Assembly: GCA_013397865.1 (NCBI GenBank)
Contig: VZTI01003260.1
Span: 1,453-65,452 of the forward strand
DNA: 64,000 nt
Direction: 5' to 3'
DNA from: Struthidea cinerea
Lineage: Eukaryota > Chordata > Aves > Passeriformes > Corcoracidae
This document shows positions 52,393 to 61,705 of the stretch, piece by piece. The notes beneath the pieces were generated by a model. That model searched no databases, had not been told where the DNA came from, and was given only the letters and a program-made list of their open reading frames with translations. Every line of letters starts with the position of its first letter. The stretch's first letter is position 1. A program made the position numbers and the translations under genes.

Positions 52393-52710
52393 GAAGACAG
52401 ATTCTCATAAACTGGATTCAAGAAATGAAGGTTTCTCTCTTTTTATGAAATGGATGGTTATTGTATGTACCACAGATACATTTCAAATTGTCTTTATTTA
52501 GACTGTCACACATCTGAACATTCTTTGATTTAATCCAAACTCCTTAGAATATAAAATTATTATGATTCTCATCCTTCAACTTTTAGGCACTATGCTAGCA
52601 AAGCTAAAGGTGATTCAATTTACAAAAATATTACTGAGAAATATTGTCTTTCAAAAAGCCGTAATCAGTGCGATACATCATATGACTCTGTAAAAGATAC
52701 CATTTGGAAC
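52393..52710. other. Spacer, nothing seen
   Basis: AT-rich DNA between an LTR and the next CR1, without a recognisable feature. Confidence 0.5.
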
Positions 52711-52962
52711 AGCTGAATCACAGAACCATTGAATGGTTTGGAAAGGACCTCATAAAGATCATCCAGTTCCAAATCCCCTGTAATGGGACCCCTCCCGTTA
52801 GACCAGGCGGCTCAAAGTCCCAGTCTGGACCTAGCTTTGAACACTTCCAGGGATGTGATGGCCACAGCTTCTCTGGGCAACCTGTACCAGTGCCTCAACA
52901 CCCGCATTGTAAAGAATTTCTTCCATATATTTAACTGTGCCAGTTTTCATACTACATCCATT
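52711..52962 (-). mobile_element. CR1 LINE 3' end (interrupted by LTR)
   Basis: Starts TGAATCACAGAACCATTGAA, TGGTTTGGAAAGGACCTC and continues AACACTTCCAGGGATGTGAT, CTCTGGGCAACCTGTACCAG, AAGAATTTCTTCC, the reverse complement of a CR1 3' end. The LTR at 52963 interrupts it, and CR1-like text (CCACCCCTTATCCCATATCG) resumes right of the LTR. Confidence 0.88.
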
Positions 52963-53546
52963 TGTCCTAGTTTGGACAAATTTGGAGGAGAATATCCTCT
53001 GATAGAAGTCAGGTCGCAACCACCCCTCCCCCCCAGGTTCGGGAAAATATTTCCTCAAAGGAAAGTGAAAGAGATAACAAACTATTTATTTAACAAACAC
53101 ACAGGTGGGGAATAGTATTGCTAAATAATGAGATCGATCTCTCTGTGGAGAGAAAACCTGAGAAGATTTCAGAGGTCCTCTGTAGGTGCGGTCTCTCTCC
53201 TCCTCGGAGCTGGTCGGCGAGGGGCCCCCCCCCAGGCCTCTGGGAAAATTCTCCTGATGTGTTCAGATGTTGTTGAAACAGTCCAGAAGAGAAGAAAAGA
53301 ACAAAAAACCCAAAAATCCTAGGAAAACGAAATTCAACCCTCCGTCTCTCGCTGGGAGAAAAAAGAGCCGAAGAAAAAAAAAAGGGAACCGCAGAAACAG
53401 AGGAGTGTATCTCCGTGTCCTTGAAACAACTGCTTTGAAACGTTTTTTGTTTTCTGTCCTTCTCAGGCTCAGTTTAAAGACACAGACAAGATTGGTGGGC
53501 ATAGGGTAGCGATAGGGGATACACATTATAAAGTCACCCCAAGATA
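52963..53546 (-). mobile_element. Solo LTR inserted in CR1, inverted relative of 25736-26334
   Basis: Reads as the reverse complement of the LTR at 25736-26334 along its length: TGTCCTAGTTTGGAC at the left, GTCACCCCAAGATA at the right. The 5' terminal TG has become TA on the minus strand. AATAAA (minus) is at 53095-53100. Flanks CCATT (left) and TTCCA (right) do not form a clean duplication; loss of a few bases at the right edge would explain this. Poly-C and poly-A runs have changed length between the two copies. No internal sequence is present. Confidence 0.9.
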
Positions 53547-53585
53547 TTCCACCCCTTATCCCATATCGTCGGCTCGATGCCCAAA
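53547..53585 (-). mobile_element. CR1 LINE, short continuation right of LTR
   Basis: TTCCACCCCTTATCCCATAT resembles the CR1 segment CCATTCCCCCTTGTCCTATC that should follow the part left of the LTR, supporting insertion of the LTR into CR1. It fades into unique sequence after about 40 bases. Confidence 0.55.
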
Positions 53586-54593
53586 CTACTGTATTTTAAC
53601 TCTACACACACATTAATACATACACACAGATATATCTATATATCAAATTTGTATCAGCTTGTGTTTAGCTCTTTGTGATCATGGTTTGTAGGATACAATT
53701 TTACGACACTTGCAACAGGGATAATCATGATGTGGCAATGACAGAAATTGCAATTAAAAAATTATATTTGAATCCCAGGAAAATTTCATAGCTAAATTAA
53801 GCAGAACAAACAATAAAAAACTTAAATTGCACAGACATATCTATTGATCAGTATGTACCAGCTTTCCTAAGTATGTGTTTAACACTCACAAACACTTGTG
53901 GTTTGACAGCTGCTTGTGACAGGCTCTAGTATGATCTCTGTCCAAGGTAATTCCTTTGATAATGAGGGGGCAGAACATGTCTAGATCAGAATAAAGAGAA
54001 CAGAAAAACCCTGTAGGTCACATCAAGGCAGGAAATGAGGACTAGAAAAGAATTTGAAGAACACCTTGCAAAGGATGCTCAAACTGGTAGTGAAAAGGTC
54101 TTTACATCAAAACAAAGAAGGTAGTTACAAAACTCATGATTTGGGTTAAAAACAAAAGTCTTAATCAGGGGAGGGGGTGGAGGGGGTTGTCAGGGATGGC
54201 AAAGCTAGCACAGAAAAGCTCAAAGGCTTGTCTGTCCCAGGCTGCATTTGGACATGCTGGGCATTCATGACACCACACATGCCTCCCACTGAGGAGGACA
54301 GGATCTACATCAGCTTGAAGCAACTTTACAGGAAATATGAGCCTAAATAGGGAAGTGTAATATAGGCTGTGCAAATATTTCACCTGGAAGTGAAGAAAGT
54401 AATCCAGACTAGGTGATGTTGAGGCACAAGTGGTGAGAGACCTCAGCTACCAAACTGTGGAACTACTGGTTGTGGCATAGAACCTGTCCTCATGGTTGGG
54501 AGGTGGCCACCAAAGCATCACTGCCAACCCCGGCCATGACAGAGCCCAGCTTGAGAGGGAAAGACTGGAGAGGCTGACCTTGTCCGATGTAGC
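53586..54593. other. Intergenic, no gene seen
   Basis: AT-rich at the left with CA/TA-rich low-complexity sequence (about 53601-53645), becoming GC-richer from about 54160 with a G-rich run (GGGGAGGGGGTGGAGGGGG). The GC-richer part may be undefined repeat DNA. Open frames of up to 105 codons overlap on both strands without motifs. Confidence 0.45.
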
Positions 54594-54812
54594 TGTCACG
54601 TCTGAGATGGGTAAAGAAAACGACATAGAGTCCAGGCTTACAAACAAGTGGAAGCGCTTTAATAATTTTCCAACTACTTTTATAGTAGATAGTTCGCAAA
54701 AGTGTGTTGAATGGCATAACGTAATTGGTTCCTCGGCCATCCACCCCTTGAGAGGATTGGCCAAGTTCTAAGATACCTATTCCAAAATATTTTCAAAGTC
54801 AAAGCCATAACA
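54594..54812 (-). mobile_element. Probable short LTR (minus orientation)
   Basis: On the minus strand there is a TATA box (CTACTATAAAAGTAG, about 54676-54690), then ATTAAAG (about 54658-54664), then a U5-like part ending CAGACGTGACA at 54594. A plausible 5' start TGTTATGGC lies at about 54812. Signal order and spacing fit a short LTR, but no target duplication is visible and the right boundary is uncertain. Confidence 0.5.
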
Positions 54813-55042
54813 ATCTTGCAAAACAGCCTGCAGATGCAAGAAGTTTATAAAACTGTGACCTTGTTTAAAATAGTTTGCATGGGAAAGACCATCTTCTCAC
54901 AGAATATTGAGAAAAGGCTGAAGAATTCCTCCGCTTCTAACTTTTTAGCACCTACAGTCTGTTGTGAAGCTTGAAGTTTGTGGAAAAGCTCACTGAGTGC
55001 ATGGACAAACCGGGGCTGACAGGAGAGATTGTATCCACATGT

Positions 55043-55220
55043 GACCAGTGACAGGCTGCCCAGAGAGGTTATGGAGTCTCCCTCACTGAAGATACTCCAG
55101 AACTGGCTGGACACTGGCTAGACAATACTGTGCCACTCAGATGACTCCACTTGAGCAGGGAGGTTGGACCAGATGAGCCGCTGTGGTCTCTTCCAACCTG
55201 GCCCATCCCGTGATTCTGTC
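55043..55220 (+). mobile_element. CR1 LINE 3' end fragment
   Basis: Plus-strand CR1 3' end: GACAGGCTGCCCAGAGAGGT, TATGGAGTCTCCCTCACTGA, CTTGAGCAGGGAGGTTGGAC, CAGATGAGCCGCTGTGGTCT, CTTCCAACCTGGCCCATCCC, then GTGATTCTGTC. The motif set differs from the copy at 30545 and matches the 58152 copy, suggesting the same subfamily. It sits immediately left of the CpG-rich island. Confidence 0.9.
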
Positions 55221-55515
55221 ATCTTTAAAAGGGAAACTGCCCGACTGCCTGCTGAGTGAGGGTCTCAAGAAACACATCACAAGGGTCCATCCCGTGTTTT
55301 CCTTCAGCTTTCACAGTGCCCGTGGGCACTCTGAGCTTTCCGCCGGCATCTCGTCCCTGCTACACCTGAGAGCTGTTCGCACCCACCCCTCAGCACGGAC
55401 TTGTGTTTGCTGCGACCCCTCGGCAGCCTCGGGCTCTCACTGCCCGCCACTCGGACCATGCCACGTCGCCCACCTCCTTTGCCAGGGCAGCGCAGCCGCA
55501 GCCTCAGGAGACTGG

Positions 55516-55818
55516 CCCTGAGTGACCGGTCCCGGGTGACTGACCGGCCCTCCAGGGTTCACCGACCCTTCGAGGGTGACCGACGCTCTGTAGGTGACGG
55601 ACCCCGGGTGACTGATCCTGAGCGACCGACCCTCCTCCACTGGGTGACGGGCCCTGTTAGGGTGATGAACTCCGGGTGACTGACCCTCCAGGGGTGACTG
55701 ACCCTCCAGGGGTGACTGACCCTCCAGGGGTGACTGACCCTGGATGACCGATCCTCGACAGGTGGCTGACCCTGAGTGGCTGGCTGGCTCCGAGTGACCG
55801 ACGCCCAGCGACCGCTCC
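55516..55818. repeat. Degenerate minisatellite, 18-bp core (GTGACTGACCCTCCAGGG)
   Basis: About eighteen variants of a 15-21 bp unit built on GGGTGACTGACCC run up to the assembly gap. Three units (gggg at 55691, 55709, 55727) repeat exactly at 18-bp spacing; the others vary in length and sequence. As 18 is divisible by three, long open frames appear on both strands (hexapeptide-like repeats), which is an artefact of the period. The array probably continues into or is collapsed at the gap. Confidence 0.9.
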
Positions 55819-55965
55819 NNNNNNNNNNNNNNNNNNNNNNNNNNNNNNNNNNNNNNNNNNNNNNNNNNNNNNNNNNNNNNNNNNNNNNNNNNNNNNNNNN
55901 NNNNNNNNNNNNNNNNNNNNNNNNNNNNNNNNNNNNNNNNNNNNNNNNNNNNNNNNNNNNNNNNN
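55819..55965. other. Assembly gap, 147 N
   Basis: A run of 147 N follows the minisatellite directly and precedes the putative exon. It hides the likely transcription start region; the real length is unknown. The long open frames crossing it (264 and 192 codons on minus) are spurious. Confidence 0.98.
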
Positions 55966-56005
55966 GAGGAGGGGACCGGGGGTTCCCCGGAGCTCCGCAG
56001 CAGGG

Positions 56006-56041
56006 ATGAGGAGCCGGGGAGCCGGGGCAGGGAGCCGGTGA
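56006..56041 (+). other. Upstream ORF 1 (11 codons plus stop)
   Basis: ATG AGG AGC ... TGA encodes MRSRGAGAGSR. The context is GCAGGGATGA, with G at -3 and A at +4, which is moderate. If the exon is real it may dampen translation of the main reading frame. Confidence 0.35.
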
Positions 56042-56063
56042 GGAGGGAGCGGGGCTGCCCCGT

Positions 56064-56165
56064 ATGCGCGGCTGCCCACCGCCCCGGGGTCGGGGCGCAG
56101 CTCAGTGGCCCGGCGGAGGCGTCGGAGGAGCCGCGGCGGCGCTGGCGGGGGCAGAGGAAAGCTGA
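56064..56165 (+). other. Upstream ORF 2 (33 codons plus stop)
   Basis: ATG at 56064 opens a 33-residue frame beginning MRGCPPPRGRG and rich in Ala/Gly, ending at TGA 56163-56165, three bases before the splice donor. Start context CCCCGTATGC is weak. It is not expected to be a functional protein. Confidence 0.3.
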
Positions 56166-56166
56166 C

Positions 56167-56174
56167 AGGTGAGT
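56167..56174 (+). promoter_or_regulatory. Candidate 5' splice donor (AG|GTGAGT)
   Basis: CAG|GTGAGT matches the vertebrate donor consensus at nearly every position, including +5 G. It lies at the right edge of the CpG-rich block, where a first exon would end. Confidence 0.6.
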
Positions 56175-58151
56175 GCCGGGACCGGGATGAGCCCTCAGGG
56201 CGCTGCCCCCGCCCGGTCCAGTGCGTGTCACTCAAAGCCCGTGCAGCCGCTTTGCTTTAATTTTCTTTTTTTTATTATTTATTTTGCGGTAGCACAATGT
56301 ATTTTGACGTCACTTATTGGTTTGGCTCTTCAAAATAAGTCTGAAAGCATTCAGGTACTCCATAGCTAGATTACCACTGGAATACGAAGGCTGTTTCTTA
56401 GGAAGAGCTGCGACGCTGTCTCCTGTGAAAAGATATTTAAAGGCCTTGACCTGCAAAAACTTTAGTTAAAAAGCTCCACTATTAAACGAGTCCTTTATCT
56501 CGAAACTCCGTGTTAGGAGGCTTTGTTTCTTCTGTTGCGTGCCCTCTGACGTGCGGTGATGAAGGGTGGGTGTGTACAGGTATCTCTGACCACAGCCTCA
56601 GTAATTTTAGCCTTCGCGGCCATTCACAGCTTCGGAATTGACTGGATGTAAGGCAGAATAGTTCAGATTTCTGTAAACATCAGAGTTCGTTGAGTAAGTG
56701 CAGAGAAATGAAGATGCAGGTGTACTAAACTGTCTGACTTACTTGTTTGCTGCTGCCTCGTGTGTCCCCCCCAGCTATAAACAATGTAATGGTGCTGACC
56801 TGTAGAGCTGTGAAGACAAGCCTTTTGGTAAGGCTGTCACAGAAACTTTTAACTTTCTGAAAAAATAAAATGTGGTTCTACAGAATCTGTTTTCATGTAC
56901 TTGCTTCTACCAGATACTCGTTGAACAAGAGGAGATAGTTCTATGTAGAGGTGAAGAAGCGCAGGGTTGAAAACTTCGCTTCAGGAATACTGTCAACAAT
57001 TTGGTAAATTAAGGCTACATCAAGAGTTAAGTGAGATTGGGTCATTACTTGAAATGCAGAGAAACTGAACTTTTTCCTCTCCAGGTGCTGTAATATTACA
57101 TTTTTATACTGGCTTTGAAAAAAATTTTATGCCAGATGTGTTCATCCAATCCTAAGCACTCAGGAAATATTAAAGTGAACGTCATGAGACCATTGTTATG
57201 CTTCAGCTTCAACTTCCTTAATACGTTTTTTTCCTTTAGTTACGGTAAAGACTATTTATAGCATAGTTCTCTCCATTGACAAAGGCCTTGCAAGTACTTG
57301 CTCTCCTCAGATGCTTTAGGTGTCAAAAAAGTACAATATTTAGTGAAAAGTGTACATATACTTGGTTGCATAAAGGAGAAAAACAATTGTGGACATCCAT
57401 ATGCTGATATAGGTATCGAATTATTTTTTATTTCTAAGAAATACAATAGGAAACTCTATTGAGCATAAAACGTATTACAGCCTGCCTTGTTTTTGCCTAT
57501 TCCCCATGCAATGAAACCCATGCTCAGATATGTCAGGTGTTGGTACCCAGGCATCTGTTGCACAAAATATTCCCCACGTGACTGACATCACAAATACTGT
57601 GTTTTTAGAACATGCAACAAATACCATCAACATTGTGCTCTGCCACTGTGTCCAGTGAGTTTCTGATGTTGTTTTGATTTGTATTAATGCTAAAGTAGTA
57701 GCTGTTGGCCCTAACACCAGTGTTTTGTATTTACAGTACCTTGTGTATGCTTTATACACAAATATGTATATTTTATATCTATGTAGTTATTTTTCATAAA
57801 TACTTTTAATTTATTTCTAGAATCTTTTCTATTTAGATAACCTCTAGAGTAAGGCAGTTACATCTCTCTGTCATTGTATTTAAAACTAAAAAGCTTAGTT
57901 AACAGTAAATCTTCCTTAATCCTGTCATAATTAAAAAAGAAAACTTTTATTTGGCTCATTTTATCTTGGCTAAACTCTGAAAATTCCTTCTTTCTGCACA
58001 AGCAAAATAGGTTGAATTGGTTTTTAATAGTTAACTTTTCTGGTGTGTTTCAAGCAGCTCAGAAACAATAGACAGAATTATTCACACAGGTGTTGGTTAT
58101 ATGCTTCTGGAAATATTAGCAAGCTGTTCTGAAGTATCATGTGTGCCTAAA
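56169..58151 (+). other. Putative intron 1, first part
   Basis: After the donor the sequence turns AT-rich at about 56235. No exon-like segment is recognised. A CRE palindrome is at 56305-56312. The rest is anonymous; short open frames (94 codons or fewer) carry no domain. Confidence 0.4.
56305..56312. promoter_or_regulatory. Full palindromic CRE (TGACGTCA)
   Basis: TGACGTCA is the consensus binding site of CREB/ATF factors. It lies 137 bp right of the candidate donor, within typical promoter-proximal range. An 8-bp site arises by chance about once per 65 kb, so position rather than sequence alone gives it weight. Confidence 0.4.
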
Positions 58152-58562
58152 ATGCCATGGAGGAAAGGCTGAGGGAGCAGGGTCTGTTAAGTCTGGAGAA
58201 GAAAAGCCTCAGTATCTTATCAGTGTCTATAAGTATCTGAAGGTAGGGTGTCAAGAGAATTTGGTAAATTCTTGGTAAAAAAAGCCAGACTCTTCTCTGT
58301 GATGCTGACTAATAGGAAAAGAGGAATGGGCAGAAGCTGATTCACAGGAGGTTCCACCAGAATATGAGGAAGAGCCTCTTTACTGTGCAGATGTTCACAC
58401 ACTGGGAGAGATTTCCCAGAGAGGCTGTGGAGTCTCCCTCACTGGAGATATTCCAGAACCTGGACACAATCCTGAGCAATGTTCTCTGAGATGACCCTGC
58501 TTGAGTAGAGAGGTGGGACCAGATGAACTACCGTGTCCCTTCTACCCTTACGCATCCTGTGA
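58152..58562 (+). mobile_element. CR1 LINE 3' end fragment
   Basis: Plus-strand CR1: GAGGAAAGGCTGAGGGAGCA, GGTCTGTTAAGTCTGGAGAA, TCACAGGAGGTTCCACCAGA, ATATGAGGAAGAGCCTCTTT, GGAGTCTCCCTCACTGGAGA, GCTTGAGTAGAGAGGTGGGA, CCCTTCTACCC. It is about 410 bp, diverged, and of the same kind as the copy at 55043. Confidence 0.9.
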
Positions 58563-60956
58563 GTGGGAAGTGAAAACACAGCACTGATTTAGGATAGTGT
58601 GCATCTTGTTTCTACTTCTACAACTTCTTAGAAATTGTTTCATTGCATTGTACAGTAGAAATCTGTTAATTCTGTGATCTCTCATACTTACCTGAAACTC
58701 AGTGTAAGAATCCTTTGGGTTTTTTATTGTGCTTCATTGTTCTTTGAGTTGTCTCAGTACAGTTTTGACATTAGATAGCAATATGTAGTCTTTTTTTATC
58801 GCTTTACCATGTTTTCACAGTGTGGTTTTAGTATCTTACAGGGTATTGATGGAATAAGCAGTCATTTAATGGACTGAAATTGTGTATGTAATAAGCTTGG
58901 TTAATAAAATACAGACTTTTTAAAATTCCGTGTTTTAATGGAACTATCAATATTATGAATGTTCAAAGAAAAAAGTTTATCAGGATTACATTATCATCAC
59001 TGAAGTATATTTGGAAATTTCCATTCTAAGTTTAAAAATGTATGTACTAAACATACGGAAGGAATGTGTGTGAACTCAGCTGGGAAATAGTTGTAACTGA
59101 TTTTTAAATGAATCTTCTAATTGTTCACTGTTCAAGCTCATATTATTTTCATCATCCATTTTTTACCAGTATTGGCAAAGCAAAACCACTTTTCCTTCAT
59201 AGTCATACCTTTGACACCCTTCAGATTAACATACCCTACTTAAAATATTTCAGTACCTCACACTTGAGATTTGGTCCTAACCAACTTGAATTATGACTGC
59301 AAGTATAACTTTGGTTAAAATAGTGTTAAAAATAACTGTGATGGTTATTTCAACAGCAAACTATGGTGTGCTGTTGTAGAACATGAGTTGTTGCATGATT
59401 GCCATTCAGTTTTAGTTGAAAGGTAGCATTGAGTTACATCAGTTGTAGCTGGGTGATAAAGCTACTGGGCAGTGAGCATTTGCTCAGTATTGTACCTCAT
59501 TTAACAGGGATGTGTCAGTGAAGGAGAGGGGAGAGGTAGGTGGTTGGAAGAAAGGTTAAAGAACAAGAAAGCTTGTTTGGATTTGGTATCTCCATGTGCT
59601 ACTGTAACAGTACCTCTGATATTGCTTGCTGGTCATGGTCACTAAGGTAGTACATGCTAATTTGAACCGACTGCCAAAGATTAATTTGTGTCTTAAAGCA
59701 GTAGTTTTTTATTAAATATTAGTCATCGCTAGTGGAAATAAGAAATTTTAAAAACATTAATGCTTTTTGAGATCAGAGAGAATTCATTTTGCCATTACTT
59801 CCACACGGATTTTCAGAAGATAAGACATAAAATTCAGTAGACAAGAATATCTTCTGAATAAGTAAGTACAGCTGTGTTAGAGGACAAGTAGTTTGATTTC
59901 TCTATGGAAATGTTACTAAAATATTGAAGTTTAAGTATCAATAGCATTTTGATATGGCTTTCATAAGTGTAGTGTTACTCTTCAGGGGTGCCTTTTAACC
60001 CTACACTGATAGAATATTAATCTGTAATGGAAGAAGAGACCTATTCATGTAGACTTTATTTTCAAAATAAAAAGAATTTAGGCTGTGTGAAATAGTATAA
60101 TGATGCCTCTCTTAATGCAGTGGGGTTTTTTTTAAGATATGAACTTTATATTCTTACCCTGTAATAGAATTCTGGTGACATAGTCAAACGTGACTTAAGA
60201 CTTAGCTTTTCACATGTAGGTTAAATTCTTGGAGTGAAAGTTGCTTATTTTCTGAAAATCAGATATCAATAAAAAGCTCTTATTTGTCCTGTTAATGGTA
60301 TGATTGCTGGCTGCTTTAAATAGATTCTGAAAGGTGCTGAGTTTCACAAAGCTGAGTTTGGCTGTTAGTAGATTGGCCTTTTTTTGTAGTAACTGGCATG
60401 TGGAGGGAACTGGAAGGAAACTAGGACTTCTCATTGTTGTGTGACAGGAGTGCAAAGAAATCATGAAAGCATAAATTGTGTGAGTTGGCTCTCCCTTTAT
60501 TAATGGAAAAAGCTTCTCAGGATCACATGAGCTTTTTCTCTTCTCCGAAACCCCTGCTATGGAGAGTCCACGTTGCCGCTGTTCTTCTATTTAAAGGACC
60601 TCAGCCAAGAATCTCTTTAGAACTAAGCAATGTTTTTTCTTGTAGAATAGTGTTATAAATTCTGATTTAACACATTTTTTACAGAAATTTAGTTGTATTA
60701 GCCAAATATGTCTATTTTGTCTCACTGTTCTCTCACTTTAAGTGAAGTAAGTCATAAAACTTGATATAGTACTTGGTTGTACTTTTCTATTTCTTAGAGT
60801 AAGAATTTAAATTTATTTACATACTATAAGTTGAAATTCAGTTGATCAGTGAGAAGCACTTCCCTCGAGTCTCCACTGACTTGTTTTGTTTCAGACTGTA
60901 CTGGAGTTTGTGGGATGTGGACTCTGTGTAGGTAGTGAGGTAACTTCTGATTCAAG
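58563..60956. other. Intron-like/intergenic, no gene seen
   Basis: AT-rich DNA. A GC-richer patch at about 60476-60620 has a minus-strand AATAAAG (TTTATT at about 60496) and TTTAAATAG (about 60588), a weak LTR-like pattern without visible termini. Nothing else is recognised. Confidence 0.45.
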
Positions 60957-61705
60957 TCTGCCAACCTGACCTCGGTGCCAGGGCAGGCCATGGAGCAGAT
61001 TGTGCTGAATGCCATCCTGGGGCACGTGCAGGATTATCAGGGAAATCAGGTCCAGTTTGTCCAGCCTGGTCTTCTGTGACAATTTGACCTGCTTGGTGGA
61101 TGAGGGAAATGCTGTGGATGTTATCTGCCTGGACTCTAGTAAAGCCTTTGGCACTGTCTCCCACAGCATTCTCCTGGAGAAACTGGCTGCTCGTGGCATG
61201 GACAGGTGCCAGGTCACTGGGTGAAAAACTCTCTGGTCGTAGGGAGTGGGTGGTGAATGAGTGGTGGGGTTAGATCCAGCTGGTGGCTGGGCACCAAAGG
61301 TGTTCCCCAGGGTCCAGTGTTGGGGCCAGTCCTGTTTAATGGAATGTTCCCTCAGTCAGTCTGCAGGCAACACTAAGCTGGGTGGGAGTGTTGATCGGCC
61401 AGAGAGCAGGAAAGATCTGCAGAGGGATCAGAACAAGCTGGATCAGTGGGTGAAGTGAGATTAGGTTGAATATCAAGGAAATTGTCTTCACCAAAAGGGT
61501 CGTCCAGCATTGGAACAGGCTGCCAAGGGAAGTAATGGAATATCAGAAAGTGGTAAAAAAAGTTACCATTTCTAAGTTCCTGGAGGTACTTAAAAGACAT
61601 GTGGTTGTGGCACTTAGGGACATTGTTTAGTGATGACTTGGCAGTGTTATTGGTGTTAATGATCTTCAAGGTCTTTTCCAATCTAGATGATTCTTTGATT
61701 CTAAA
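60957..61705 (+). mobile_element. CR1 LINE fragment with internal deletion
   Basis: Plus-strand CR1 starting in ORF2 (CTGACCTCGGTGCCAGGGCA, CATGGAGCAGATTGTGCTGA), then reverse transcriptase text, then the 3' end (GCATTGGAACAGGCTGCCAA, CTTTTCCAATCTAGATGATT, CTTTGATTC). The normal CR1 spans well over 1 kb between these parts, so an internal part is missing at about 61455-61465. It ends in the typical short terminal repeat. Confidence 0.9.
61009..61224 (+). pseudogene. CR1 reverse transcriptase fragment
   Basis: The plus frame contains VDEGNAVDVICLDSSKAFGT followed by VSHSILLEKLAARGMDRC, matching the CR1 RT segment around catalytic motif A (LDFSKAFDTVSHSILLEKL). The first, catalytic Asp of LD is kept, while the AFD position reads AFG. 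The frame terminates at 61224 (TGA after CQVTG) and is not connected to other RT blocks. It is a dead LINE remnant. Confidence 0.88.

Larger units (their letters stand above)
55966..56168 (+). other. Putative non-coding first exon (5' UTR) of an unidentified gene
   Basis: A GC-rich block ends in GCTGACAG|GTGAGTGCC, a near-perfect vertebrate splice donor at 56168/56169, followed by AT-rich intron-like DNA. The start is unknown because the gap hides it. Two ATGs (56006 and 56064) open only short frames that close before the donor, so any protein would start in a later exon beyond the window. The block is purine/GC-rich with GCGGCGGCGCTGGCGG near its end, usual for housekeeping or developmental 5' UTRs. 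No gene can be named. Alternatives are a lncRNA first exon or a chance donor in a CpG island. Confidence 0.55.
55290..56235. promoter_or_regulatory. CpG-rich island (putative promoter), contains gap
   Basis: This is the only strongly GC- and CpG-rich block in the window (for example GCGCGGCTGCCCACCGCCCC and GGAGCCGCGGCGGCGCTGGC). It contains a degenerate minisatellite, a 147-base gap, a possible SP1 site (CCGCCCC, 56079-56085) and a strong splice donor at its right end. Sharp return to AT-rich sequence follows after about 56235. Such islands in vertebrates usually mark promoters. The direction of transcription (plus) is inferred from the donor only; divergent minus-strand transcription cannot be excluded. 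Confidence 0.7.

Noticed and set aside
55437..56231. 264- and 192-codon minus-strand frames with repeated hexapeptides
   Set aside because: Both cross the 147-N gap and owe their openness to the 18-bp minisatellite and unknown bases.
60476..60620. Possible minus-strand LTR (AATAAAG and TTTAAATAG)
   Set aside because: No recognisable ends or target duplication; AT-rich motifs of this kind are common here.
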